Notes: a model not told the origin generated them from the sequence alone. A DNA stretch of 8,577 bases from an uncultured Alphaproteobacteria bacterium (GCA_903929895.1 CAIYWM010000920.1:1-8577); one strand, 5' to 3'; counted from the stretch's first letter, positions 1 to 6,626 are shown. Translations and numbers: made by a program.

Positions 1-91
1 CTCCGCAGGAGCGCGTCTCGAAGCATGGGCACGAGCACCGCGCCTATTGCCCATCCTTCGAGACGGCCCTTCGGGCCTCCTCAGGATGAGG
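1..91. repeat. Head-to-head pair of palindromic intergenic repeats
   Basis: Two related elements face each other. The right one (52-91) is a compound hairpin: CATCCT at 52-57 pairs with AGGATG at 83-88, GAG at 60-62 with CTC at 80-82, and GGCCC at 65-69 with GGGCC at 73-77 around a TTC loop. The left one begins at the window edge with a small hairpin (CTCC at 1-4, GGAG at 8-11). Its bases 14-29 are the reverse complement of 50-65 with one mismatch in 16. The CATCCTTCGAGAC...CTCAGGATGAGG pattern resembles extragenic palindromic repeats scattered through many alphaproteobacterial genomes; that is recalled, not searched. The pair lies about 20 bp downstream of the SDR stop codon, so it could end SDR transcription. 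No gene is visible in 1-109. Confidence 0.75.
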
Positions 92-109
92 TCGTGTGGT
101 CGTCTCCCT

Positions 110-859
110 TCAGTGAAACACCCGCCCCGAATCGATCACCAGCGTCTGGCCGGTCGTGCTGTTGGTCCGGCACATCGTGACGACCTGGTCGGCGCAGTCG
201 TCCTTGTCGGCGGGCTTGCCCAACAGCGAGGCGCTGGCGTTCTTCGCGACGACCTCGGGGCGCAGGTTCGCCGTCGCGCGGGTGCCTTCAAGCAGGCCGG
301 GGGCGACGCAGTTCACCAGCACCTCGGGCGCCAGCGCCACGGCCATGCATTTGGTGAGATGGATCAGGCCCGCCTTCGAGACGGCGTAGGCGATCGAGGA
401 GCCGGTGGGGCCCAGCCCCGCGACCGAGGCGATGTTGACGATGCGGCCTTCGCCCTGGCGCTTCATCACCGGGCCGACGGCCTTGGTGAGCAGCATCGGG
501 CCGGTCAGGTTGATGTCGATGATCTTCGTCCATTCCTCGTAGGTCAGGCCGTCGAGATCGGTGAAGGGGATCGACTTGTTGTAGGCCGCGTCGTTCACGA
601 GGATGTCGAGCCGGCCGAAGCGCTTCACCACGTCGTCGACCAGCCGGTCGACCTGGTCGCGCTGCGTCACGTCGCAGGCGAAGGTCGCGGCGGTGACCTG
701 GTGGCGTTCGAGATCGCGCGCCACGCCCTCGGCCTGGTCCTTGCTCTTGGCGTAGACGACGGCGATGTGGCAGCCCTCTGCCGCCAGCGCGTGACAGATG
801 CGCTGGCCCAGCCCGCCATTGCCGCCGGTGACGACGGCCACTTTGCTCTTGAGATCCAT
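110..859 (-). CDS. SDR family NAD(P)-dependent oxidoreductase
   Basis: This 249-residue protein has the usual length of a classical short-chain dehydrogenase. It would be a cytosolic enzyme that interconverts an alcohol and a ketone with NAD(P)H. The Rossmann nucleotide motif TGGNGGLG is at residues 11-18 and the adenine-binding CDV at 62-64. The catalytic tetrad is visible: Asn117, Ser145, and Tyr158 with Lys162 in YAVSK. The PG motif follows at 187-188. The usual NNAG motif is replaced by NDAA at 89-92. The start at 859 places the nucleotide motif at the normal distance from the N-terminus and has a purine-rich stretch just upstream (eight G then AACA before ATG). An in-frame ATG 16 codons upstream would add an atypical leader and run into the divergent promoter region. 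The gene is divergent from the aminotransferase, which suggests linked regulation. Family is certain; the substrate cannot be read from the sequence. Confidence 0.93.
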   Translation of the reverse strand: MDLKSKVAVVTGGNGGLGQRICHALAAEGCHIAVVYAKSKDQAEGVARDLERHQVTAATFACDVTQRDQVDRLVDDVVKRFGRLDILVNDAAYNKSIPFTDLDGLTYEEWTKIIDINLTGPMLLTKAVGPVMKRQGEGRIVNIASVAGLGPTGSSIAYAVSKAGLIHLTKCMAVALAPEVLVNCVAPGLLEGTRATANLRPEVVAKNASASLLGKPADKDDCADQVVTMCRTNSTTGQTLVIDSGRVFH

Positions 860-927
860 TGTTCCCCCCCCAAAACTCTTGTGTGCGGTATATATAGGCC
901 AGTTCACAGCGTAACGGAGCCCGTCCG
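860..927. promoter_or_regulatory. Divergent promoter region between SDR and aminotransferase
   Basis: This 68-bp gap separates two divergent starts, so it must hold both sets of initiation signals. An alternating TATATATA at 889-896 is the only AT-rich block and could be a -10 element for either strand; each transcript would then have a leader of roughly 25 nt. I found no convincing -35 element on either strand, so activator-dependent transcription is possible. On the plus strand GGAG at 916-919 sits 8 nt before the ATG at 928, a good ribosome binding site. On the minus strand a run of eight G (C8 at 864-871) lies 4 nt before the SDR start. Confidence 0.5.
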
Positions 928-2145
928 ATGAGCCTCACAGCCGACCAGAAACTCAGGCAGCGCGCCCAGCAGGTCATTCCGGGCGGCATGTACGGGCACC
1001 TGCGCAGCGACCGGCTGCCCGAGGGCTATCCGCAGTTCTTCGAACGCGGCGAGGGCTGTCACCTGTGGGACGTGAACGGCAAGCGCTATGTCGACTTCAT
1101 GTGCAGCTGGGGCCCGATCGTGGTCGGCCACGGCAACCCGGTCGTGGCCGAAGCGGTCGCGCGCCAGACGGCGGCGGGCGATTGCCTGAACGGCCCGTCG
1201 GAGCGGCTGGTCGAGCTGGCCGAGCGGCTGGTCGGGCTGATCCCGCACGCCGACTGGGCGCTGTTCGGCAAGAACGGCACCGATGCGACGACGACCTGCG
1301 TGACGCTGGCGCGCGCCGCCTCGGGCAAGCGCAAGATCCTGGTGGCCGAGGGCGCCTATCACGGCGCCATCCCGTGGTGCTCGCCGAACCCGTACGGCGT
1401 GACGCCGGAAGATCGCGCCCACATGCTGACCTACAAATACAACGACACCGGCAGCCTCGAGAGCGCCGTGCAGCGCGCCGGCGACGACCTGGCCGGCATC
1501 ATCGTCTCCGCCTTCAAGCACGATTTCGGCAAGGACCAGGAGATGCCGGACGCGGCCTTCGCCCGCCGCGCGCGCGAACTGTGCGACGCCAGCGATGCCG
1601 CGCTGATCGTCGATGACGTGCGCGCCGGCTTCCGCCTCACCCTGCGCGGCAGCTGGGACCTGGTTGGCGTGCAGCCCGACCTCAGCGCGTGGAGCAAGGC
1701 GATCGCCAACGGCCATGCGCTCGCCGCCGTCACCGGCAACGACCGCTACCGCGAGGCCGCGTCCAAGCTCTACGTCACCGGCTCGTTCTGGTGCAGCGCC
1801 GTATCGATGGCCGCGGCGCTGGCGACGCTCGACGTACTGGAGAGTGTCGACGGGCCGACGCGGATGCGCGAGATGGGCCAGCGGCTGCGTGACGGCATTG
1901 CGGCCCAGTCGGCCGAGTTCGGCATCGGCGTGCGCCAGAGCGGCCCGCCGCAGATGCCGACGGTGCTGTTCGACAACGATCCCGACTGCGAGAAGGGCAA
2001 CTTCTTCACCCTGGAGGCGCTGAAGCACGGCGCCTACCTGCACCCGCGCCACAACATGTTCCTGTCGACCGCCCATACCGAAGCCGACATCGACTTCGCG
2101 CTGGAAGCGACCCGAAAGGCCTTCGAGGCGCTGGCGGCGCGGTGA
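928..2145 (+). CDS. Class III PLP-dependent aminotransferase (glutamate-1-semialdehyde aminomutase-like)
   Basis: This 405-residue protein is a fold-type I, class III aminotransferase, a cytosolic enzyme that moves amino groups using pyridoxal phosphate. Landmarks in order are IPGG at 17-20; the phosphate-binding region NGTDATTTCVTLAR from 116, equivalent to the SGTEAT segment of relatives; AYHG with His145; the cofactor-ring aspartate region VDDVRAGFR (Asp229, Asp230); and the Schiff-base lysine Lys257 in SAWSKAIANG. The closest family by motif is glutamate-1-semialdehyde 2,1-aminomutase. However, the N-terminal segment after IPGG is MYGHLRS rather than the NSPVR-type sequence of HemL, and the usual DE pair after the cofactor strand is DD. 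I therefore infer a different substrate and do not call it hemL. Start choice is supported by GGAG 8 nt upstream. It is divergent from an SDR, a pairing that fits a dehydrogenase-plus-transaminase catabolic step. The acceptor and donor are unknown. Confidence 0.9.
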   Translation: MSLTADQKLRQRAQQVIPGGMYGHLRSDRLPEGYPQFFERGEGCHLWDVNGKRYVDFMCSWGPIVVGHGNPVVAEAVARQTAAGDCLNGPSERLVELAERLVGLIPHADWALFGKNGTDATTTCVTLARAASGKRKILVAEGAYHGAIPWCSPNPYGVTPEDRAHMLTYKYNDTGSLESAVQRAGDDLAGIIVSAFKHDFGKDQEMPDAAFARRARELCDASDAALIVDDVRAGFRLTLRGSWDLVGVQPDLSAWSKAIANGHALAAVTGNDRYREAASKLYVTGSFWCSAVSMAAALATLDVLESVDGPTRMREMGQRLRDGIAAQSAEFGIGVRQSGPPQMPTVLFDNDPDCEKGNFFTLEALKHGAYLHPRHNMFLSTAHTEADIDFALEATRKAFEALAAR

Positions 2146-2155
2146 ATCTCCGTCT

Positions 2156-2243
2156 TGTCATCCTGAGCGCAGCGAAGGATCTCCCGCCCGCAAGGGAGTC
2201 CTTCACTCGATCGGTGAGGTCCTTCGCTGCGCTCAGGACGACA
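2156..2243. repeat. 88-bp inverted-repeat element, copy 1
   Basis: The arms at 2156-2183 and 2216-2243 (28 nt each) are nearly perfect inverted repeats, starting TGTCATCCTGAGCG and ending CGCTCAGGACGACA, around a 32-nt centre. Within the arms there are only an A/C mispair (2160 with 2239) and T/G wobbles. The centre could form two small extra hairpins (TCCC with GGGA, TCAC with GTGA). The element begins 10 bp after the aminotransferase stop and ends 5 bp before the stop codon of the opposing GH25 gene, so it fills the convergent gap. No T-tract follows the stem on either strand, so it is not a classic intrinsic terminator, though it may still block or process both transcripts. A second copy is at 5222-5309. 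Confidence 0.9.
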
Positions 2244-2248
2244 GTCAA

Positions 2249-3055
2249 CTAACCCCGCCCGCCGTTCTTCCACCACCGGTTCAGGCTCGCGGCGTCGCCG
2301 TTGTACATGTTGCGATCACAGTGGCCGACGCCCTCGACGTGGCGCGGTTCGCTGCCGAAGGCGAAGTTCTGCGAGGTCTCGTCGGCGACGTACTGCCAGA
2401 GCTTCCAGCCGCGGGTCGCCCAGGCCACGGGAAGCCGCGGCGTCTCGCGATAGTCGGCCAGCCACAGTTCGCAGCGCGCCAGGAGCGAGCCCGGACGGAT
2501 GCTGGCGCCGAGGCTGATGCGGCGGCGGCCGTAGATCTCGCCGTCGGCCCAGGCGGGATGGCTATAGAGCATCGGCAGCCGGCCGGTGGCCTTCTCCACG
2601 GCCAGCACGAAGGCCTCGGCCTGGTCGAGCCGCATCGTGTTGCGCGGGTTGGCGTCGTTCGGTTCGAGGTCGAGCGCCATCACGGTCTGCGGACCGGGCT
2701 GGCAGGCCGACAGGAACGAGGCCGCCTGCTGCTCGCCGGAAAACTGGCGCGTGCCGAAATGGTAGCCGCCCCACAGGAGGCCGGCCGCCTCGGCCTGGCG
2801 CCGTCGCGGCGTGTAGGACGGATCGAGCCAGTCGCCGCCTTCGCTCACCTTGTGGATGACGGCCAGGATGTTGCTGCGGCGGACCGCAGCGAAGCTGGTG
2901 ACCTTCACGTTGTGGCTGATGTCGATCACCGCATCGAGGCCGGGCCGTGTCTGGCCCGACGTGGAGGCCGTCGGCTGGGTCGTCGGCTGGCCGCCGCAGC
3001 CGGCCAGCGCCGGCAGGGCGAGGCCGCCCGCCAGCATGCTTCTCCGTGAGATCAT
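2249..3055 (-). CDS. Tat-type lipoprotein with glycoside hydrolase family 25 (lysozyme) domain
   Basis: This 268-residue protein is predicted to hydrolyse beta-1,4 bonds of peptidoglycan at the cell envelope. The N-terminus has a twin-arginine motif (SRRSML, residues 3-8), a hydrophobic stretch, and a lipobox LAGC with Cys20. A Thr/Gln/Ser-rich linker (about 23-36) follows. The GH25 domain runs from about 40 to 262. It contains VIDISHNV with Asp45, WGGYHFG at 95-101, the catalytic-type LDLEPN with Asp129 and Glu131, LWLADY ending at 202, WQY at 220-222, and a terminal DRNMYNG at 247-253. These are the conserved strand-end acidic sites of the family. Gly21 after the cysteine, rather than Asp, favours outer-membrane sorting if enterobacterial rules apply. 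The start at 3055 is chosen because it gives a complete signal sequence and has AGGA 9 nt upstream. It is the second gene of a unit with the small exported protein. Confidence 0.87.
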   Translation of the reverse strand: MISRRSMLAGGLALPALAGCGGQPTTQPTASTSGQTRPGLDAVIDISHNVKVTSFAAVRRSNILAVIHKVSEGGDWLDPSYTPRRRQAEAAGLLWGGYHFGTRQFSGEQQAASFLSACQPGPQTVMALDLEPNDANPRNTMRLDQAEAFVLAVEKATGRLPMLYSHPAWADGEIYGRRRISLGASIRPGSLLARCELWLADYRETPRLPVAWATRGWKLWQYVADETSQNFAFGSEPRHVEGVGHCDRNMYNGDAASLNRWWKNGGRG

Positions 3056-3069
3056 CGAGGGGAGTCCTA
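3056..3069 (-). promoter_or_regulatory. Ribosome binding site of GH25 gene overlapping upstream stop codon
   Basis: On the minus strand the TAG stop of the small exported protein gene is part of TAGGA. Its AGGA is the only plausible Shine-Dalgarno sequence for the GH25 gene, 9 nt before the ATG. A ribosome ending the first gene would cover the start of the second, which implies translational coupling and supports the chosen GH25 start. Confidence 0.6.
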
Positions 3070-3510
3070 TTTCGCTTTCTTCAGCACGTTGGTGGCGGCG
3101 ACGGAAACGCCGGCGCGGTTCTCGGTATAGAAGAGTTCGAGCGAGCCGTCGTCCAGCAACGTGCCTTCGATGGCCGAACCGCCCTGTCCGATCATGCGCA
3201 CGCGCTTTCCGTCCGCACCGATGACGCCGATGATCGGCTCGGCCTTCGATTCCGAGGACAGCGTTCCCCAGAAGCGGCCCTCGTCCTGGCCGTCGATCTT
3301 CACCGTGATCTTCAGTTCGAGCAGGCGGTTGCCGTCGACGATCACCGACGGCGCGGTCACCGGAAAGTGAGCCGGCAGGCCGCTCACGATGCTCCTGTTG
3401 GTTCCCGTCCAGGTGCCCGTCATGTCCGGCCCGGCCGGCTGGGCGACCGCGATGCCGGCGGCACAGGCGAGGGAAAGGCCGAGGGGAAGCAGGAGGGAGA
3501 CACCACGCAT
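3067..3510 (-). CDS. Small exported protein of unknown function
   Basis: I do not recognise this 147-residue protein's family. A Sec-type signal peptide is clear: Arg2, then hydrophobic residues from about 4 to 20, then AVA before Gln24 as a likely cleavage site. The mature part of about 124 residues has no cysteine. It alternates short hydrophobic and polar stretches with many glycines (GTWTG at 32-36, FWGTL at 80-84, IEGTLLDDGSLELFY ending at 128), the pattern of an all-beta barrel or sandwich, loosely lipocalin- or avidin-like. It would be periplasmic or secreted. The start is well supported, because AAGGA lies 7 nt upstream of the ATG. The stop codon is 11 bp before the GH25 gene start and overlaps that gene's ribosome binding site, so the two are very likely co-translated. 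A role linked to the lysozyme lipoprotein is possible but rests only on this arrangement. Confidence 0.82.
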   Translation of the reverse strand: MRGVSLLLPLGLSLACAAGIAVAQPAGPDMTGTWTGTNRSIVSGLPAHFPVTAPSVIVDGNRLLELKITVKIDGQDEGRFWGTLSSESKAEPIIGVIGADGKRVRMIGQGGSAIEGTLLDDGSLELFYTENRAGVSVAATNVLKKAK

Positions 3511-3627
3511 GGCTTTTTCCTTCGAGGTTGTCGGGGGCCGCATCATGCCCAAACATCGGCCCGCGTAAAGCCGGGCCATCGTCGCGGCAGTCGACAGGCG
3601 GAGCAGCCGCGCGCCATACTGGCCGCA
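3511..3627. promoter_or_regulatory. Divergent intergenic region with an inverted repeat
   Basis: This 117-bp gap separates the minus-strand exported protein/lysozyme unit from the plus-strand GMC gene and should carry promoters for both. The clearest structure is a perfect 6-bp inverted repeat with an 8-nt loop (GGCCCG at 3558-3563, CGGGCC at 3572-3577), possibly an operator or a transcript hairpin. On the minus strand AAGGA (3518-3522) is a good ribosome binding site for the gene starting at 3510. On the plus strand I see no good Shine-Dalgarno sequence before the ATG at 3628. No convincing -35/-10 pair was found on either strand. Confidence 0.4.
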
Positions 3628-5232
3628 ATGGAATACGACTTTATCGTCGTCGGCGCCGGTTCGGCGGGCGCCGTCGTCGCCAACAGGCTGTCGGCCGACC
3701 CGCGCCACAACGTGCTGCTGCTGGAAGCCGGGCCCGCCGGCCATCCCTGGACCCGCATTCCCGTCGGCTATTCGCGGTTGATCACCAACCCTTCCGTCAA
3801 CTGGCTCTACAGTTCCGAGCCCGAGCCCAGCACCAACGGCCGCCGCATCCCGGTACCGCGCGGAAAACTGCTCGGCGGCTCGAGCGCCATCAACGGCCTC
3901 GCCTTCGTGCGCGGCCAGGCACAGGACTTCGACACCTGGGCGCAGATGGGCAACCAGGGCTGGGCCTACGAGGACGTCCTCCCCTTCTTCAAGCGCATGG
4001 AGAGCTACGAGGAAGGCGACGAGCGCTTTCGCGGCCGCTCCGGCCCGCTGAAGGTGACCAATCCCGCCCCGGCCAGTCCGCTCTACGCCACGGTGATCAA
4101 GGCGGCCGGCGAAGTCGGGATCCCGCACAATCCCGATTACAACGGGGCGAAGCAGGACGGCATCGCCATGAGCCAGGCCACCATCGCCTCGGGCTGGCGC
4201 ATGAGCACGGCCCGCTGCTACCTCGATCCGGCCAAGCGGCGCCCCAACCTGCGGATCGAGACCGGCGCGCTGGCCGAATCGCTCCTGCTCGACGGCAAAC
4301 GCTGCACCGGCGTGCGCTATTCGGTGGGTGGCGGTTCGCGCGAGGCACGGGCGGCCCGCGCCGTCGTGGTCAGCGGCGGTTCGATCAACTCGCCGCAGCT
4401 CCTCGAACTGTCGGGCATCGGCCAGCCGGACCGGCTGCGCGCGCTCGGCATCGAGGTGCGGCATGCGCTGCCGGGCGTCGGCGAGAACCTGCGCGAGCAC
4501 TATGCGCCCCGCACGCGATGGACCATCGGCACGCGCGGCATCACCTTCAACGATCGCGGGCGCGGCCTCGGCCTCGTGCACCAGGCGCTGCGCTGGGCGC
4601 TGAACCGCGACAGTCTCCTGTCGATGGTCGGCGCGCCGCTGCGCGCCTTCGTGCGCTCGCGCGACGGGCTCGAGGCGCCCGACCTGCTGCTGGGCTGGGT
4701 CCCGATGTTCACCGAAGCCGGGCCGCGCGGGCCGCGGATCGCCCGGCAGTCGGGCATCTCCTGCTACGCCCATCCGATGCGGCCCGAGAGCAAGGGCACC
4801 ATCCACATCGTCTCGACCGATCCCAAGCGGCCGCCGGAGATCCGCTACAATTTCCTGTCGGCGCCGGTCGACGGCGAGCTGACCGTGCGCGCCGTGCGCA
4901 TCGCCCGCGCCATCATGACGGCGCCGGCCATGGCGCCGCTGCAGGTCGCCGAGATCGCGCCGGGACCGGGCGGCAACAGCGACGACGAGATCCTCGACTG
5001 GGTTCGCCGCGCCGCCGAGACGACCTATCACCCGGTCGGCACGTGCAAGATGGGCTCGGATGCGATGGCCGTGGTCGATGCACGGCTGCGCGTGCATGGG
5101 ATCGAGGGGCTGAGGATCGCCGACGCCTCGATCATGCCGACGCTGACCTCCGGCAACACCAACGCGCCCTCGATCATGATCGGCGAGAAGGCGGCGGACA
5201 TGGTGCTGCGGGATGCTAATTTGTCATCCTGA
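3628..5232 (+). CDS. GMC family FAD-dependent oxidoreductase (choline/alcohol dehydrogenase-like)
   Basis: This 534-residue protein has the normal length of a glucose-methanol-choline family flavoenzyme, which oxidises a primary alcohol or similar substrate and passes electrons to a carrier or oxygen. The FAD-binding GAGSAG is at residues 9-14, with Glu33 in LLLEAG closing the dinucleotide fold. GMC signature 1 ([13 protein letters not shown]) starts at 77. Signature 2 ([17 protein letters not shown]) spans 249-265. The active-site region has His468 in [10 protein letters not shown] and the Asn pair 510/512 in [16 protein letters not shown]. No signal peptide is present, so it is cytosolic. 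The start places the FAD motif at the canonical position, but no strong Shine-Dalgarno sequence precedes it. The frame stays open far upstream without family sequence. The last codons and the stop lie inside an 88-bp repeat (5222-5309). Substrate is undetermined; choline is possible, but no betaine genes are nearby. Confidence 0.93.
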   Translation: MEYDFIVVGAGSAGAVVANRLSADPRHNVLLLEAGPAGHPWTRIPVGYSRLITNPSVNWLYSSEPEPSTNGRRIPVPRGKLLGGSSAINGLAFVRGQAQDFDTWAQMGNQGWAYEDVLPFFKRMESYEEGDERFRGRSGPLKVTNPAPASPLYATVIKAAGEVGIPHNPDYNGAKQDGIAMSQATIASGWRMSTARCYLDPAKRRPNLRIETGALAESLLLDGKRCTGVRYSVGGGSREARAARAVVVSGGSINSPQLLELSGIGQPDRLRALGIEVRHALPGVGENLREHYAPRTRWTIGTRGITFNDRGRGLGLVHQALRWALNRDSLLSMVGAPLRAFVRSRDGLEAPDLLLGWVPMFTEAGPRGPRIARQSGISCYAHPMRPESKGTIHIVSTDPKRPPEIRYNFLSAPVDGELTVRAVRIARAIMTAPAMAPLQVAEIAPGPGGNSDDEILDWVRRAAETTYHPVGTCKMGSDAMAVVDARLRVHGIEGLRIADASIMPTLTSGNTNAPSIMIGEKAADMVLRDANLSS

Positions 5233-5309
5233 GCGAAGCGAAGGATCTCACGTTCGCCAAAGAGTCCGTTGGTCGTTCTGTCAGGTCCTTCGCTTCGCTC
5301 AGGACGACA
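5222..5309. repeat. 88-bp inverted-repeat element, copy 2
   Basis: This element has the same length, arm length and orientation as the one at 2156-2243. The arms are 5222-5249 and 5282-5309. The left arms of the two copies differ at one base (A5236 here, C2170 there), and the facing base in the right arm changes to match (T5295 here, G2229 there), so pairing is kept. The 32-nt centre is unlike that of copy 1 apart from a short shared GAGTCC and could form a CCAA/TTGG hairpin. The element overlaps the end of the GMC gene: its first bases encode part of the terminal Leu-Ser-Ser and the TGA. It ends 6 bp before the stop codon of the opposing HlyD-like gene. Confidence 0.9.
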
Positions 5310-5315
5310 GAGTGA

Positions 5316-6626
5316 TCAACGTCCGCGGAAAGCCCGCGCGAGCTGGTCGCTCAAGGGCTTCACCAGGAAAGACGCCACGGTGCGGGGCGTGGTCTCGATG
5401 AAGGCTTCGACCGGCATGCCGGCCAGAAGCTGCAGTCCCTGGAGGCTGGCGAGCCCACTTTCGGCAACACGGATGCGCACCGAGTAATAGGGCTCGGTCG
5501 CCTTGTCTTCCTGCGTGACGTCGGCGCCGATATGGATCACCTCGCCATCGACCTCGGGAGTCGTGCGCTGGTTGAAGGCGGCGAAGCGCAGGACGGCGTG
5601 CTGCCCGACATGGATCTGGTCGATGTCCTGCGGCGCCACCTTGGCATCGACGATCAGCGAGTCCGAGTCCGGCACGATCAGCATGAGCGGCTCGCCGGCC
5701 TGGACGACGCCGCCGACCGTGTGGACGTTTCGCTGGAACACCCTGCCGGCCTGCGGCGAGACGAGATCGATGCGCTTCAGCTGATCCTCGGCGGAGACGC
5801 GGCGCTCGCTCATCTCCGACTTCTTGGCGCGGATCTCGGCCAGTTCCTTGCCGACCTCGGTGGCGAGATCCTGGTCGATCTGGTGGATCTTGAGTTCCAG
5901 CTCGGCGATGCGGCCGCGGCTCTGCGCCAGGGAGGCGACCAGGGCGGATCGCTCGCCTTCCATGCGGGCGGAATCGCGCTCGAGCGTGGTGACGCGGCTG
6001 ATCGGCACGAGATTCTGCTTCCAGAGCACGCGAACGCCCTCCAGTTCCTGCGCGAGCAGCTTCAGTTCCTTGCCCTTGGCGGCTTCCTGCGCCTCCGTGC
6101 CTTCGATTTGCAGATTGAGCTGCTTGATCTGTTCGCGCAGCTGAGCCTTCTGGCCATCGCGCGCCGTCCGGCGCATCTCGAACAGTCTCTGCTCTCCGGT
6201 CATCAGGCGGGCGATCTCGGGGTCGCTCGCCCGCGAGGTGAGTTCGGGCGGGAACTCGACGACCTTGTCATTGTCCCGCTCCGCCTCGAAGCGAGCCTGG
6301 CGGGCGGCCATTTCCTCCAGCGACTTGGTCACGATCCCGAGATTGGCCTTGGCCTGGGTGCCATCGAGCCGGACGACCACATCGCCCTGCTTCACCCGGT
6401 CGCCTTCCTTGACCAGCAGCTCCCCCACGACGCCGCCGGTCGGGTGCTGGATCTTCTTGACGTTGGTGTCGACCACCAGCTTGCCGGGCGCGATCACCGC
6501 GCCGGACAGTTGCGTCGTGGCAGCCCATCCCCCGACCCCGAAGACGAGGACGAAGCAGGACACGAGTCCGATCATGAGAGGTTTCCGGGTCATGGCCGGG
6601 ACCGGCGTGGGCTGGTTCTGGGTCAT
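5316..6626 (-). CDS. HlyD/PrtE-type periplasmic adaptor of a type I secretion system
   Basis: This 436-residue membrane fusion protein would link an inner-membrane ABC exporter to an outer-membrane channel. A short cytoplasmic N-terminus is followed by one membrane segment at about 17-37. The first lipoyl-like half is at about 52-90 (HPTGGVVGELLVKEGDRVKQGD). A long charged coiled-coil hairpin covers about 97-285. The second lipoyl half follows (VSPQAGRVFQ...GGVVQAGEPLM, about 289-315), then a beta-barrel domain to about 415. The C-terminal LVKPLSDQLARAFRGR matches the ending typical of PrtE-type adaptors. Start at 6626 overlaps the stop of the upstream ABC gene as ATGA, so the two are translationally coupled. 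A second ATG at codon 12 is possible but loses that overlap. Neither the outer-membrane partner nor a substrate gene lies in the window. Confidence 0.94.
   Translation of the reverse strand: MTQNQPTPVPAMTRKPLMIGLVSCFVLVFGVGGWAATTQLSGAVIAPGKLVVDTNVKKIQHPTGGVVGELLVKEGDRVKQGDVVVRLDGTQAKANLGIVTKSLEEMAARQARFEAERDNDKVVEFPPELTSRASDPEIARLMTGEQRLFEMRRTARDGQKAQLREQIKQLNLQIEGTEAQEAAKGKELKLLAQELEGVRVLWKQNLVPISRVTTLERDSARMEGERSALVASLAQSRGRIAELELKIHQIDQDLATEVGKELAEIRAKKSEMSERRVSAEDQLKRIDLVSPQAGRVFQRNVHTVGGVVQAGEPLMLIVPDSDSLIVDAKVAPQDIDQIHVGQHAVLRFAAFNQRTTPEVDGEVIHIGADVTQEDKATEPYYSVRIRVAESGLASLQGLQLLAGMPVEAFIETTPRTVASFLVKPLSDQLARAFRGR

Noticed and set aside
904..2076. 390-codon minus-strand open frame opposite the aminotransferase
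   Set aside because: Composition is Arg/Ala/Gly/His-rich with no recognisable domain, and it mirrors the codons of a well-supported aminotransferase on the plus strand.
2156..2243. Classic intrinsic terminator
   Set aside because: The stem is long and stable, but no run of T follows it on either strand, so I list it as a repeat with only a possible termination role.
3056..3628. In-frame upstream extension of the GH25 gene
   Set aside because: The frame is open, but it overlaps the small exported protein gene in another frame and would bury the Tat/lipoprotein signal inside the protein. The start at 3055 has its own ribosome binding site.
3067..5097. Very long open frame on the minus strand opposite the GMC gene
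   Set aside because: It runs antisense to a clear GMC oxidoreductase and shows no family motif. Only its last 147 codons, after the start at 3510, form a real gene with a signal peptide and a good ribosome binding site. Long antisense frames are common in GC-rich coding DNA.
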